Shown here: positions 1 to 10,354 of the stretch, piece by piece | Position numbering within the stretch: the first letter of the stretch is position 1 | Layout of the letters: each line of letters starts with the position of its first letter | DNA from: Dipteris shenzhenensis | Taxonomy: Eukaryota > Polypodiophyta > Polypodiopsida > Gleicheniales | NCBI GenBank assembly: GCA_047967505.1 | Contig: CM106541.1 | Direction: 5' to 3' (one strand) | Length of the DNA: 64,000 nt | Program-made: the position numbers and the translations under genes | Notes under the pieces: model-generated | What the model was told of the DNA's origin: nothing | Seen by the model: the letters and a program-made list of their open reading frames with translations, nothing else | The model's database searches: none

Positions 1-2100
1 AGCAGAGATGTTGTTTTTGATGAGATGAGCAGCTGGTATAAACCAGTAAATGTGATGATTGATGTAGATGCACAAAATGGTAATGCTGCACAGAATGCAC
101 AGCAGCAATCACAAAATATCAGTGGACCTGGAGTGTCCTCTACCAGTGGTTCACATGCTTCGCCATGGACAGGTAGATTGAGATCAGGAGAATCCCCTCA
201 AAGCAATGCAGAGAGTGGTACGCAGGTATCACGAAAAGGAAAAGAGAAGGTAGATCAGCCCATGTTTGATGTGAATGCAGGTCACTCTTGTGTGGATGGT
301 GAATCCAGTGGCTCAGAACAGAGCATTGATGATGAGTTGGGTGTTCCTTTTGTTGTTACACCTGAAGTAAGGAAGACCAGGGATGTTTTGAGAGCACGTG
401 GAAGTGAGCCTATTTTGCGCAGGTCTACCAGGGTTAGGTATCCTGTGGATAGGCTGAAATATGATGGATTTACAGCCATTCACTATGCCTATATGGTCAA
501 AGTGATACAGGAACCAGAACCCACTTCTTTTGAGCAAGCCATGGGAAATGAAAAATGGGAGAAAGCCATGGATGAAGAAATGGATGCCTTGGATGCTAAT
601 GCTACGTGGGAATTGGTGCCTTTGCCTAAAGGCAAGAATGGAATTGGCTGTAAGTGGGTTTATAAGATCAAGCACAATGCAGATGGTTCTGTGAATAGAT
701 ACAAGGCAAGATTAGTTGTCAAGGGGTATGCACAGACATATGGCATTGATTATGAAGAAACTTTCAGCCCGGTTGCAAGGATGGCAACCGTAAGAGCAGC
801 CATTGCTATGGCTGCATCAAAGGGATGGTCTTTACATCAGATGGATGTAAAGAATGCCTTCTTGCATGGTGATTTGCAAGAAGAGGTCTTTATGGAGCAG
901 CCAGCAGGTTATGTTCATGCTATTCATCCTGAGTTTGTTTGCAGGTTGAAGAAAGCCTTGTATGGCTTGAAGCAAGCACCTAGAGCATGGTCTGACAAGA
1001 TAGGACAGTATCTTGTCACTATTGGCTTTCAGATTTTCAAGGCAGATTTCTCACTCTATGTGAGAAAAACAGAGAAAGGGATTATGCTGCTGGTCATTTA
1101 TGTTGATGATTTGATCATCACAGGTGATAGTGATGAAGATATCCTTCATGTGAAAATGCTATTGAGGCAGAAGTTTGAGATGAAGGATTTGGGAGAGCTG
1201 CGTTATTTCTTGGGCATTGAGGTGATTAGATCACCAAGTGGGATACAGCTCTTGCAGAGGCAGTATGGATTGGACATGCTGTCCAAATATGGGATGACAG
1301 GCTGTAAGCCTATTTCAGTTCCTTTGGAGCAGAATGTGAAGCTGAGCACAGATGCAGGTGAGCTTCTGGAAGACCCTACTATGTACAGACGCATAGTAGG
1401 AAGTTTGATTTACATGACTATTACTAGGCCAGATTTGAGCTATGCTATTGGGTTGGTAAGTCAGTTTATGCAGGCTCCAAGGAAATCACATTTGGATGCG
1501 GCTAGACGCATACTCAGGTATGTGAAGTCCACATTGCAGTATGGACTATTTTATGAGGCTGGGGTTCAGATACAGTTGCATGGATACACTGATGCTGATT
1601 GGGCTGGTAGCATTTCTGATAGACGATCTACCAGTGGATATGTGTTCTCTTTTGGGAGTGCTACAGTCACTTGGAGCAGCAAGAAACAGCCTACAGTTGC
1701 CTTGTCGAGCACAGAGGCTGAGTACAGGGGTGCAGCAATGGCTGCATGTGAGGTAGCTTGGTTGCATAAGCTACTCTATGATATGCATCAGTCTACAGAT
1801 GGGCCAGTTGTCATTTATTGTGATAACATGAGTAGTATACATTTGGCAAAGAACCCAGTCTTTCATGCCAGAACAAAGCACATTGAGGTGCATTATCACT
1901 ATGTGCGGGAGAAGGTTTTACTAGGTCTCATTGATCTAGTTTATGTCAGCACAGAGGATCAGGTAGCTGACATCTTCACGAAAGCATTGGGCGCAGAGAA
2001 GCTGCGCAAGTTCAGAGACCTGCTTGGTGTGCAGGAATTGGGATTGAGCTCGAGGGGGAGTGTTGAGATATCGAGCTCCACTCGCGATATGCTAGGGTGA
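1..2100 (+). CDS. Copia Pol polyprotein, C-terminal part (integrase tail, reverse transcriptase, RNase H)
   Basis: Reverse transcriptase and RNase H of a copia retrotransposon, which copy the element RNA into DNA in cytoplasmic particles. The frame is open from base 1, so the first ATG (25) is internal to the polyprotein. Counting from base 1, a Ser/Gln-rich linker fills residues ~20-150; RT follows with W-V-Y-K-I-K, RYKARLV and the catalytic Y-V-D-D at ~367-370; RNase H has DADWAG at ~531-536 and the intact SSTEAEY motif with its catalytic Glu at ~572. The protein ends just inside the 3' LTR. No stop or frameshift is seen in 2.1 kb, so this half looks functional. In the second copy of this window the RNase H Glu segment is deleted, so this copy is the better reference for the family. 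Confidence 0.95.
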   Translation, partial: SRDVVFDEMSSWYKPVNVMIDVDAQNGNAAQNAQQQSQNISGPGVSSTSGSHASPWTGRLRSGESPQSNAESGTQVSRKGKEKVDQPMFDVNAGHSCVDGESSGSEQSIDDELGVPFVVTPEVRKTRDVLRARGSEPILRRSTRVRYPVDRLKYDGFTAIHYAYMVKVIQEPEPTSFEQAMGNEKWEKAMDEEMDALDANATWELVPLPKGKNGIGCKWVYKIKHNADGSVNRYKARLVVKGYAQTYGIDYEETFSPVARMATVRAAIAMAASKGWSLHQMDVKNAFLHGDLQEEVFMEQPAGYVHAIHPEFVCRLKKALYGLKQAPRAWSDKIGQYLVTIGFQIFKADFSLYVRKTEKGIMLLVIYVDDLIITGDSDEDILHVKMLLRQKFEMKDLGELRYFLGIEVIRSPSGIQLLQRQYGLDMLSKYGMTGCKPISVPLEQNVKLSTDAGELLEDPTMYRRIVGSLIYMTITRPDLSYAIGLVSQFMQAPRKSHLDAARRILRYVKSTLQYGLFYEAGVQIQLHGYTDADWAGSISDRRSTSGYVFSFGSATVTWSSKKQPTVALSSTEAEYRGAAMAACEVAWLHKLLYDMHQSTDGPVVIYCDNMSSIHLAKNPVFHARTKHIEVHYHYVREKVLLGLIDLVYVSTEDQVADIFTKALGAEKLRKFRDLLGVQELGLSSRGSVEISSSTRDMLG

Positions 2101-2407
2101 CTGTTGTGCATTTATGTCACCGACCTATTAGCTGGAGATGCGGTTGGTACACCGCCCATGAATAATAGCTGGATGACAGCTATCCTTATCTACTCTAGTT
2201 TGTGGCTCAGTTAGTATGCCACCTTAGTTAGTTGAGTTTGGTTTGAGACCCACATATAGGGTTCTTCTATTTCTTTGTACTAGGGTTCTTTTGGCTTACA
2301 CAACTAAGAAGAGGAAAACTGTTTTCAGCCTCCACCTTTGTGTGTATTCCCCCATTGGTGAGAAAGCCGCAAGTGAGACTCCTTCCCTCTCTCCCACAAT
2401 CTTCACA
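2061..2407 (+). repeat. 3' LTR of copia copy 1
   Basis: The LTR begins TGTTGAGATATCGAGC right after a GAGGGGGAG polypurine tract and ends CAATCTTCACA, giving the TG...CA ends usual for LTRs. It is 347 bp against 353 bp in copy 2; the shortfall includes lost bases in the CATTGTGCATGTGAG stretch. It differs from the copy 2 LTRs at about a dozen places by eye. The 3' flank is CAAAG; the matching 5' flank is outside the window. Confidence 0.95.
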
Positions 2408-2427
2408 CAAAGTGCATAGAGGATAAG

Positions 2428-2466
2428 CTGCTAGCAGACACTGCTAGCAGACGCTGCTAGCAGACA
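2428..2466. repeat. 13-bp tandem repeat, three units
   Basis: CTGCTAGCAGACA is repeated three times head to tail, with the middle unit ending CG. CTGCTAGCAG is itself a palindrome. It sits 20 bp beyond the copia LTR, in the flanking DNA. Confidence 0.9.
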
Positions 2467-2550
2467 TTAGGTTTGCAGGATAGAAAATGACAAGCTGTAG
2501 ATGCCTGTCAACCAAGATCTCATGCCAGATCTCACTGGGAGAGTGAACTC

Positions 2551-5190
2551 TCACCACCACGTGCTCCTGTGTGCTAAGTCCATAGCACCTGAACTATCAC
2601 TGTGTAAAGAAAATGTCTCTGTACCACCTGTGACCATAAGCACATGCCCTATAATAGACCTCTGCTGGTCTACCCAACCTGCATCCCCTGCATGCTGCTC
2701 CTGGAAGCATAAGGACCTGATGTCCACAACTGCTTCCCTACTGCCAAAATCTACCATAATCATGCTACCAACTCCCATTGCAGCAGAAGCAAGAACCGGA
2801 AGTGTAGCCGCGATGGCAAACATGTGAGAACCAAGTCTCAACACAGTCATGGATGCATGAAGTACTATGGCTGCCATATCAACCATAACTTGCTACTCAA
2901 CTGATCTGTGATCATCAAACCTGTAGTGTTTCAAGTATGGAGCCAATATAGGCAATGGAGTACTCAGTAACTTCCCCCTCTCCATACTGAAACAACCAAG
3001 TATCTGACAAACGTCATCAAGACCATGCAGCTCCCACTGCAAAGCATCCCTGTCCATAAGGAACCATATGGCAAGTAACCTCAGAAGGATAGCGACCTCC
3101 TGAATACTGAGACCATAACCTGTCTCACTGCGCATCACATCCTGAGCTATCATAACGGTATCAAACCTATGAAGCCAAGCTCGAGGGGATTGCTTCTGGC
3201 CATGGAGGCACTTACGAAGTTAACATATCAATGATTCCTGCCCATGCGCAATATGACCCGAGTCAATAACTGCAGAAACCACATCTATCCTGGCATAACC
3301 AGCCAATGGATCATACCGGGCATCATTAGCCAAGGTATCCTCCTCACCATGCATAGCCTCATCCTCATCTGCAAGAGGCACTCCGCATCCTGGGAGTAAA
3401 CTATAACTGTCCATAGAAGATGCATCAACAATCTCCATAGGAGTATAAACCTATGGAATACTTGAGACATCTGACCGTCTCTGACCAAAATCAGGAAGTA
3501 ATCGTGGCTGTCCCAACTTTATAACCTGCTCACCATGGGAAAAACCTCCCACTCCAAGGGATATGGGCTGTCCCTGCATAGAATTCGAAGGTATCAGTGC
3601 ACTTATACCCTCTTGGAACACCACTTTCCTGCTATCCACAATCCTGGGCTATCTAAACATAGCATCCTCTTTGAAATAGACATTATGGCTGCGTATCAAC
3701 TCTCTAGTTGAAGAATCCCATAATCTGTAGTCCCTACTGGACTCACTGTATCCAAGGAAGATACACCTCCTCGATTGGGAACCATGAGCATAAGCCTCGC
3801 AGCCAAACACACGTAAATGCTCATAACATGGTGCCGTGCCTATCAAGAAGTCAAATGGCACTCTACCATTCAGAGATCTCCTGGGTGACCTGTTAAGCAA
3901 GTATGCAGCTGTCTTACATGCCTCAGCCCAATAGCATTCGGTAAGACCTGCATAGCATAGCATGCTACCAATCTTGTCCAATAGAATCCGATTTATGCCT
4001 TCTGCCAAGGCATCGTGAGCAGAAAGATGAGGAGTGGTTTACACCCTCTTGATACCAAGTGTATCACATAGATGCTGAAATCTAGGAGAGGTAAACTCTG
4101 CATCACCATCAGTCATCAAGCTCAATAGCTTCTTTCCTGACTGATTTTCAGCATTACCTAAGAAGCGCTGAAATGTATCATATACATCATGCTTCTGCCG
4201 AATCGGATATACCCATATGTACTTTGTAGCAGCATCAATAAATGTCACAAAGTAAGAGGTGCCACCTAGTGAAACGGTAGGCATAGGCCCACAAACTGCA
4301 CTATGAACCAACTGCAATGGCTCAAGATACCTCTCACTTACAGTCTTCCTCACAAAAGAGGATCCTGACTGCTGACCATCATCACAATCATGACATAAAA
4401 TTTGAGAGACATCCATAACAGGAATGTATCTCAATGTTGTAAGGGCTTCCATACCTGCAGTAGACATATGTCCAAGTCTGGCATTCCATAAACTAACCGA
4501 TGGCTGCTTACTAATCATAAGCATCTTATCCTGGACACCTGATACATGCAATGCATAAGAGAATCCAACCTGTGATCCCCTAGCCATAACCAGATTGCCT
4601 CTAGCAATCTTCCATGCATGATCACCCAAAGAGACATGATAACCTGCCTCAACCAACTGTCCAATACTGATCTTGCTTGTAGCAAGTCCTGGTATATGTC
4701 TAACCCTCTGTAGAACAAGAATAGAGCCACTAGGCATAACAAGGTGGATATCCCCATAACCATAGACATCCATAGAATGATCAATGCCCATCAAACCACT
4801 CTCCACAATACATTCTTGATATGCACTGAACCATGACCTATGAGGGGTCATATGACATGAAGCACATGGATCTAACATCCAATCACCAAGATCAGTGGCC
4901 AAGAAGGAGGTGTCAGACATAGACAAAAGAATGCCTTCATCACTGCTACTATCAGTGGAAACCCTGGCATCCACGCCTTGAAGCTCAACATGCTTCTTCT
5001 CCTTCTTCCTGTCATTCTTAACCTTGCTCTTCTTCTTGTATTTTCTCAGCCATTTCCAGCAATAATTTTTCATGTGGCCATACTTTCCACAATAGAAACA
5101 TCTAACACAAGTCCGAGAGCTAGACTTGCTCCTAGAATTCCCCCTTGAACATGACCTGTTTCTACCAATTGATCGACCTTTGGAGTGCAT
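2551..5190 (-). pseudogene. Copia pol, broken (zinc knuckle, protease, integrase, deleted RT, RNase H)
   Basis: Minus-strand pol remnant in several frames. 5190-4039 (383 codons) holds a CCHC knuckle (CFYCGKYGHMKNYC), a protease-like D-P-C-A-S where copia proteases have D-S-G-A-S, an HHCC region (LWNARLGHMS ... CHDC) and the first two integrase aspartates (near VHSAVCG and MTDGDAEF). 4008-3649 continues the integrase C-terminal part (CYWAEACKTAAYLLNR ... LRVFGCEAYAH). Around 3200 the frame reads LRKCLHGQKQSPRAW, an RT motif, but the fingers region before it and the Y-x-D-D after it are missing. 3153-2893 keeps a trace of the RT connection. 2886-2551 is a degraded RNase H (DAGWVDQQRS ... GHVLMVTGGT). 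Frameshifts and deletions rule out function. Confidence 0.88.
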
Positions 5191-5204
5191 ATCAAGGCTG
5201 TATT

Positions 5205-5561
5205 TCAGCCCCCATCAGGACATTTCAGCCCATCATGATGTAACATAACACTATCATGGTCATACATCCGGCATATACGAGTATAAAACTCATATGCATG
5301 GTAGTGTACACCCTGTACACCATCCTGTACTTGCAAGTAGACTGACTTCGAGAGTGATGCTTGAATGATAGAGCATGCTTGCTCATCCATGTCATCCCAA
5401 TCACTCTGTTTAATGCTATTAGGCTTGATACCTTTGCATTGAATGGGCTTATGCTGCCTCTTCTGCACTAACACATCATAAATCTGCTCTTTCCAATATT
5501 GAAAGTTTGATCCATCCAACCTCTCAATATCAAAGAGGGCACTACCAACTGTAGATGCCAT
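5205..5561 (-). pseudogene. Copia gag, truncated
   Basis: The frame starts at the ATG on 5561 (MASTVGSALFDIERLDGSNF) and runs 118 codons. The pattern LDGSNFQYWKEQIYDVL is the usual start of copia gag (DUF4219/UBN2 type), which forms the particle shell. It ends well short of a full gag core; the zinc knuckle that normally closes gag appears only in the next frame (start 5190). The middle of gag has therefore been deleted or frameshifted. The frame is open a little upstream of 5561, but this ATG gives the expected N-terminus. Confidence 0.85.
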
Positions 5562-5649
5562 ATCTGTGGCACAATAGCTCACAACCAAAGAGCAGTATAG
5601 TGCAATAGGCAACCCAAATGACCAAAAATATAGTGTTGTCCAGACCAAT

Positions 5650-6120
5650 CAGGTCTCCAAATAAACTGGCTGATCCAATGCTCAAAAGCACTCAGCCATA
5701 AAGAGGCATAAACAAGAATATATGTAGCCCAGTAACCTGCCAATGCTTGGCAATTGAAGTCAGAAATGCACTGAACCAAATGAGCAATGCCTGCTCAACC
5801 AATGGCAATAGGAGCCCAGCTCAACTATCCATAAACATCAGTGCAGCATTCACCAATGCAAATCCATAATGCATCGAAATGGCATTTACTACATCACCAA
5901 TGCATTACCTCAAGCATACAATTGTTTGGCAACAAAATCAAGCATTCACCACTTGCCAAATGTGCCAAAGTGACTTGCCAAAATGCCAATAATGCCCTTG
6001 GACTGAAGTGAGATCCCAATCACTTTATATAATTTACTGTGAGTTCCCAATTCACTGTTGTGCAAGAGAAATCCCTACAACAATACCTCACAGCCACTTT
6101 GAGCAAAATAACACGCTGTC
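5650..6120. other. Leader DNA between gag and hairpin repeats
   Basis: No coding signal. On the plus strand it is rich in short CCAATGC / CATTCACCA words (for example around 5740-5960). By position it is part of the minus-strand copia leader. Confidence 0.4.
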
Positions 6121-7275
6121 CCTCTTTTTGAACAGCAATATCTTTTCACTGAAAGACCGGATGCCAATGCTGTAAACAGCAAAGTTGTAGCTGGTAGAAA
6201 TATCTACAACTTGTCAGTTGACCTCAAGAGCCAAATCCTTGTGGATTCTCAGATATTCTCACCTGAAAAATAGCTTCCTGCACATTGGTTACAAATAGAC
6301 AGTAGACTGCAACTTTTTGTGATTTTGCAGAGGCTGTAACTCCTGCAGCTTATACCGGATCAACTTGCTTCCAAAGGCAAAGTTGTAGTATGTTCTGTGA
6401 ACTACAACTTTTCAGTTCGGCACAAAGTGCAATTCCGCACCAGAAAAGAGATATTCAGTCCTGAAAATGACTGTTTTGTCATAAAAACAGCAACAGCAGC
6501 TTCCTTGTATGTTTGCTGCCCTTTACAGCACTCATCTGCTCCAGCAAAAAACAGCCCCAAAAAATGGTCAAAATACATCCAGTAGATCACCCCGTATGTC
6601 AACTGCAACACCAGCAAAATGGCAAGTACAATACCCAACCAAATCAGTGCAAAGTGACTATCAATGTCACTGAACTCAGCATCAAGACACCTCACAAATG
6701 TTACCAAGGCTGTATTTTCTGCTCAACCTTGATACCTCTCACAGCATGTGAGAAACGATGCATCCAAAATGTGTCAATTGACAACCAAAATGGCATCCAA
6801 ATGGCATGTACCACTATATCATTTGTGCATCCAAGTAAGCGACAATATCATGCATCCGTTGTACCCTTGTGACATCTGCAAAAAGAAAAATGGCACTGTA
6901 CTTGTGCTGTCACTGTCTTTAAACAGCAATATCCTTTGATCCAGAAGTTGGATCAACTTGTGTCCAACAGCAAAGTTGTAGTGTTTTGAAGGATCTACAA
7001 CTCTCTAGTTGAATGCAGCGGCAGATTCTGCACAGGTGAAAAGATATACAGTCTGCAAAATGGCTATCTGCACACTGATCACGAACTATCCCTATTTTGG
7101 ACAGTAAATAACTCTGTACTGTAAACTCAGATGACCGAGCTGTCAACTGAGAAAACGTAGCCCTTCCAAAGTTCTCCGACTCCTCTATTGGGCACCGAGC
7201 CTAAATCCTTATGGATTTGCAAATAGTTGCTGTCGAAAATGGCATTCTGCTCACTTTTACTGTCTGAAATACTGT
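6120..7275. repeat. Diverged leader repeats with a recurring hairpin
   Basis: At least three diverged units start near 6125, 6340 and 6900, with a partial fourth near 7090-7270. Each of the first three has AACAGCAAAGTTGTAG-like sequence followed after exactly 13 bases by CTACAAC. Stems: 6181-6190 with 6204-6212; 6379-6388 with 6402-6411; 6974-6981 with 6995-7002. Shared words after the stem include CTCACCTGAAAA / CACAGGTGAAAAG and CAAATCCTTGTGGATT / TAAATCCTTATGGATT. A role in the element RNA is inference. Confidence 0.75.
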
Positions 7276-8007
7276 CAGATTTCCAGACTGAAAACAAAGA
7301 ACTCACTCTATTTCTCCAAAGTGGATGTTGTTGCTATCACTGGGCTGCTCTTCCTTTGCTCACAGGAAGGATAAGGTTATGGAGAGAAAGAGACTCCTAT
7401 CTACTCCATCTAAGAGCTCGCAGTGGCTCACTAGCCATCTGCAGCAGCTGCATCTACAAAGAGCTTCCCTACAACCCTCTCCAAACAACGCTCTCCAATG
7501 AAGGCTCAGCCTCAAGAGTGCATCGCTCAAAGCTCCAGCCTTAGCAGCAGCAGCAAGCCTAAACGGTGCTTTTACGACCGAGCTCCAAGACACAAGCTGC
7601 CTTTAAGACTCATACGACAGCTTCCAACGATATCCACTCGTGAGTTACGAAACACCAATGTCAACGATCTCCAGCAAGTATCTACGAAGCAATGCCTCCA
7701 ACAAGCACACAACGGCCAGCCACTTGCTGCAAAGGATGCATCAACAGCCAACGATAGGCTCCCACGAGACAACGTCAAGACCAACGGACAGCGGTCTCCT
7801 TCCAACGCTAGGTTGCCAGAGCACTGAAGCGCTGGAAGATAACCCAAAGTGATTCTTGCAGTTGCATTGTAGAGCAAACAGATTTGGATGATGTCTACCC
7901 AAAATCTCTCCGTGAATGAGAGAATCAAGCTCTCCAAAGCTCCTGGTAGATCTCTCGAAGCAGTGCCCTTCTCCTCTCACCAAGCTCCTTGTAGATCGAA
8001 CGCCATG
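7276..8007. other. Leader of the minus-strand copia element, no clear gene
   Basis: Open frames exist on both strands but none resembles a known family. Composition is AGCTCC/CCAACGA-rich on the plus strand. By position it is the transcribed leader just 3' of the primer-binding site. Confidence 0.4.
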
Positions 8008-8020
8008 GGCTCTGATACCA
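8008..8020 (-). promoter_or_regulatory. Primer-binding site, initiator Met tRNA
   Basis: The minus strand reads TGGTATCAGAGCC, the standard plant copia primer site complementary to the 3' end of initiator tRNA-Met. It lies two bases past the CA end of the LTR at 8023. Confidence 0.9.
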
Positions 8021-8022
8021 GT

Positions 8023-8169
8023 TGTGAGAGAGGAGAGCACACACAAAGGAATAAGGAGACACCAAAAGTGGTGGAGCAAAAGCTATTCCAGCTTATTTCT
8101 CTATCATATATATATGAGTATACATGGGCACTGTACAAGTGGGTGGGCACACTGCCCTTTACCCCAACA
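8023..8169 (-). repeat. 5' LTR of minus-strand copia element
   Basis: Read on the minus strand it begins TGTTGGGGTAAAGGGC at 8169 and ends CTCTCTCACA at 8023, next to the primer site. It holds a TATATATATGA-type AT box (plus strand 8106-8117). At 147 bp it is short for copia. It interrupts a gypsy gag frame immediately at 8170. Confidence 0.82.
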
Positions 8170-8851
8170 GTGAGGATATACATCTCATTGAGGGTAAGCA
8201 TCTAAGGGAGGACAATACATTTCAAGTGGAGGCGATGGATACATCCAGATGGGGGGTAGGGGTATGGACCACCCAAGTTGTTGTTGCAAGAATTGAGGGG
8301 GTTGCAAAGGGACAACCGTCTTCTTTGAAGCGAGGTCAGCAAGATTGAACTTTGTCAAACTTTTGAGCAATCTCTTGTGCTAGCCCCATGGTCTCTAGAT
8401 TCTCCCATTTAATCTTGAGGCGGAATTCATCACTTGCTCTTGCTACAAGGTAGCCCAGCACATGCTAAGTCATTCGAGATCGAAATCCGATGTTGTCCTC
8501 CTGCATGGCAATTAAACAGTCCAGAAGCACAGCTGCTCAATCCACATATCGATGCACCATCTCACCTTTTGACTGCTTTAGGTTTGCCACCTGCAGGTAC
8601 ACATTCTCTAGCTCCTCTTCTTTGCTGAAATACTCGATCATAGTTGCTATCAACCTCGGCCAACTTTGGCAAACGTCCTTGGCCTGCTTCTCATACCACA
8701 CTTGAGCCAAACCCTCTAGAAATGTGGAAAGAACCAACAACCATCTATCTTTAGTAAGAAAGTTGAGAGAAACACAACGGACCTTGAAGGCCACAAGATA
8801 CTCATTTGGATTTTCTTCAACTCGACCACAGAACACAGGAATGTCAGCCAT
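8170..8851 (-). pseudogene. Ty3/gypsy-like gag fragment
   Basis: The minus-strand frame 8851-8537 (104 codons) matches the retrotransposon gag family: ADIPVFCGRVEENPNEYL, then LSTFLEGLAQVWYEK and YFSKEEELENVYLQVANLKQ, the order of the capsid core seen in plant gypsy elements. Further down, after frame breaks, 8370-8185 reads as a proline-rich gag tail preceded by a LAQEIAQKF-like helix. The sequence is cut at 8170 by the LTR of the minus-strand copia element, so this gag was the older target. No matching pol lies next to it. Confidence 0.8.
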
Positions 8852-8936
8852 GCTTGGAAAAGAGGAGGGGATCGAACAATACAGTGGAGGAGGTAAGAAA
8901 ATACAAGATTATGTATTGACAATAGAGATTGGAATT

Positions 8937-9230
8937 TTAAAATGAAAGTATGGGGATGAGACTTCTAGAAAGCAAATGTAAGCTAGAAACGGAGTATTGG
9001 GAGTGCTGAGTGATTTGATGCTCTTTGGCCCTTTGCAAGCCAAAAATGAGTGTGGAGTATTCGGTATGATTGCAAGTGTCTGTTGCCATGGGGCTGCCAT
9101 ACAAAAACTTTTCTCCATCGGGTGAAGTCAAGGTCACTCCTACCCCCGCCGCTTTTGTCAAAGGTATATAAGCACCATCAAAGTGTAAAAGACCCAAGCC
9201 GACGTCATATGAGCACCAAGACACGTACAT
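8937..9230 (-). pseudogene. RNase H domain fragment (gypsy-type additional RNase H)
   Basis: The minus-strand frame reads LLHFDGAYIPLTKAAGVGV, then LTSPDGEKFLYGSPMATDT and EYSTLIFGLQRAKE. This is the plant RNase H (RVT_3 type) pattern: first Asp in FDGA, a GVGV strand and the Glu in TEYS. Such extra RNase H domains occur in some plant gypsy elements. The frame degrades after the RAKE helix. It lies upstream of the gag fragment on the same strand, opposite to the usual gag-then-RNase H order, so the two probably come from different insertions or a rearrangement. Confidence 0.72.
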
Positions 9231-9239
9231 CCCAAGTCT

Positions 9240-9620
9240 CCTGATAATCTAGGATTGGGAGGATGAGTGGATGAGGGGATGCCAAAACCTCAGCAAGGCG
9301 TTCTCCCCCAAACAAGCTCACAATTTTTTGTTGAAAATTCACTGTGTCTAAACAAAATTACCACATGAAGTTCATGATGTGGGACAAAAGGATTAGGAAC
9401 AAACGGGTTCCAAGGACGGAACATCTTAACCATATAAATGCATGTTATTACATAAGAACTCGGAGAACCCTAGCTCCTTGGTATAATCATAGTTATAGCT
9501 CCTTGGGTTTTCTTGGACCTTGACCTTTTTCTTGAACACTCTTTTCTTCTTGACCTTCAAAGGGACAAAGTTAGACGAACAACTAGATTCTAGCATTTTG
9601 TCGGTCGCTTGAGAGAATTT
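9240..9620. other. Intergenic DNA
   Basis: AT-moderate sequence with no frame or repeat that I can assign. Confidence 0.4.
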
Positions 9621-9625
9621 TCTAG

Positions 9626-9755
9626 AAGAGACTCACTTTTCACGCGTCTTCTCCACCTAGGAGGAATACTTTCTAATTCTCCTTAGCATTATTCCTCCTA
9701 GGTGGAGAAGAGACTCACTTTTCATGTGTCTTCTCTGCGTAGAAGGAATACCTTT
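9626..9755. repeat. Perfect 21-bp inverted repeat inside an 81-bp direct repeat
   Basis: CTTCTCCACCTAGGAGGAATA (9648-9668) pairs with its exact complement at 9690-9710 across a 21-base loop. In addition AGAAGAGACTCACTTTTCA occurs at 9625 and 9706, and both copies lead into a TCTTCTC...GGAATAC segment, so the sequence is both a direct and an inverted repeat. Confidence 0.88.
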
Positions 9756-10185
9756 TTGTGGCACCGAGAAATTCCACCTCAGCAAAAAGATACGGCCCCC
9801 AGAAGTTTTGTTGCCATAGAGGATATAGGATGCAAAGTAAGGAGGAGGAGGTGGTGAGGTGGCAGTGGGCACAAAGCGTGATGGAGGAGTGGATAGTGAG
9901 GTGGGCAAACATGATGTGTAGAGCACAGAGGTGGCAACACGGGTGGAGGTACTAGTGAGATCAGTGGCAACAGGCAGCAGTGGAAGCAACGACAGCAAGC
10001 ACGGGGCGATGCTCGGTGGCAAGCATAGGTGGTGGCGGTGGAGTGGTGCAGGCATACAGTAGCACAAATTGTGAGGTAGCGGGGCACAATGCTCGAGAAT
10101 AGTGCACAGATGGCGAGGCGACAGCGCCCGATGGCAATACATAGATGGCGAGGTGATGACGCGATGCGAGGCACAGAGTGGGAGG
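9756..10185. other. Unassigned GC-richer stretch
   Basis: Long open frames on the minus strand (for example 10142-9657) are proline/histidine/serine/cysteine-rich and look like the complement of a GTGG-rich plus strand. No recognisable gene. Confidence 0.4.
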
Positions 10186-10345
10186 TAGGAGGTGAGGGAG
10201 AGAGAGAGAATGCGAGTGAGAGAGTGGGGAGAGGGGAAAGGAGAGAGAGGGGGAAAAAATATAGAGAGAGAAAGTCAAAGAGTTTTACAAAGAGAGGAGA
10301 GAGAGAGGAGAGAGGAGAGAGGAGAGGAGGTGGGAAGAGAGAATT
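10186..10345. repeat. GA-rich low-complexity tract
   Basis: Runs of GAGAGA and GAGGAGAGAG nearly without pyrimidines; the associated Arg/Glu-rich open frame is a consequence of the repeat. Confidence 0.9.
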
Positions 10346-10354
10346 TGCACAAGA

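Larger units (their letters stand above)
1..2407 (+). mobile_element. Ty1/copia LTR retrotransposon, 3' part (copy 1)
   Basis: The window opens inside a copia element. Its reading frame runs from base 1 to 2100, a purine-rich tract precedes position 2061, and a 3' LTR occupies 2061-2407. The sequence is nearly the same as 31214-33593 of the second copy (constant offset 31213 until a 33-bp deletion in copy 2), so both belong to one recently active family in the same orientation. The 5' LTR, gag, protease and most of the integrase lie upstream of the window. Confidence 0.96.
2490..8169 (-). mobile_element. Decayed Ty1/copia element, minus strand, with 5' LTR and long leader
   Basis: Read on the minus strand: a 147-bp LTR (8169-8023), a Met-tRNA primer site (8020-8008), about 2.4 kb of leader with diverged repeats, gag from 5561, then zinc knuckle, protease, integrase, an internally deleted RT and RNase H ending near 2551. 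No 3' LTR is recognisable before copy 1 starts, so the 3' end is lost. Assigning leader, LTR and coding part to one element is inference from order and orientation; the long leader could hide an insertion. Confidence 0.7.

Noticed and set aside
313-675. Open frame on the minus strand inside the copia pol (repeated at 31526-31888)
   Set aside because: It is the antisense shadow of the pol linker and RT; it appears in both copies only because the sense strand is conserved.
7888-8205. Plus-strand open frames across the primer site and LTR
   Set aside because: They cross the LTR boundary and primer site and lack any homology that I recognise.
9657-10174. Proline/histidine/serine-rich open frames on the minus strand
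   Set aside because: Composition follows from a GTGG-rich strand; no domain, no homology that I recognise, overlapping frames equally open.
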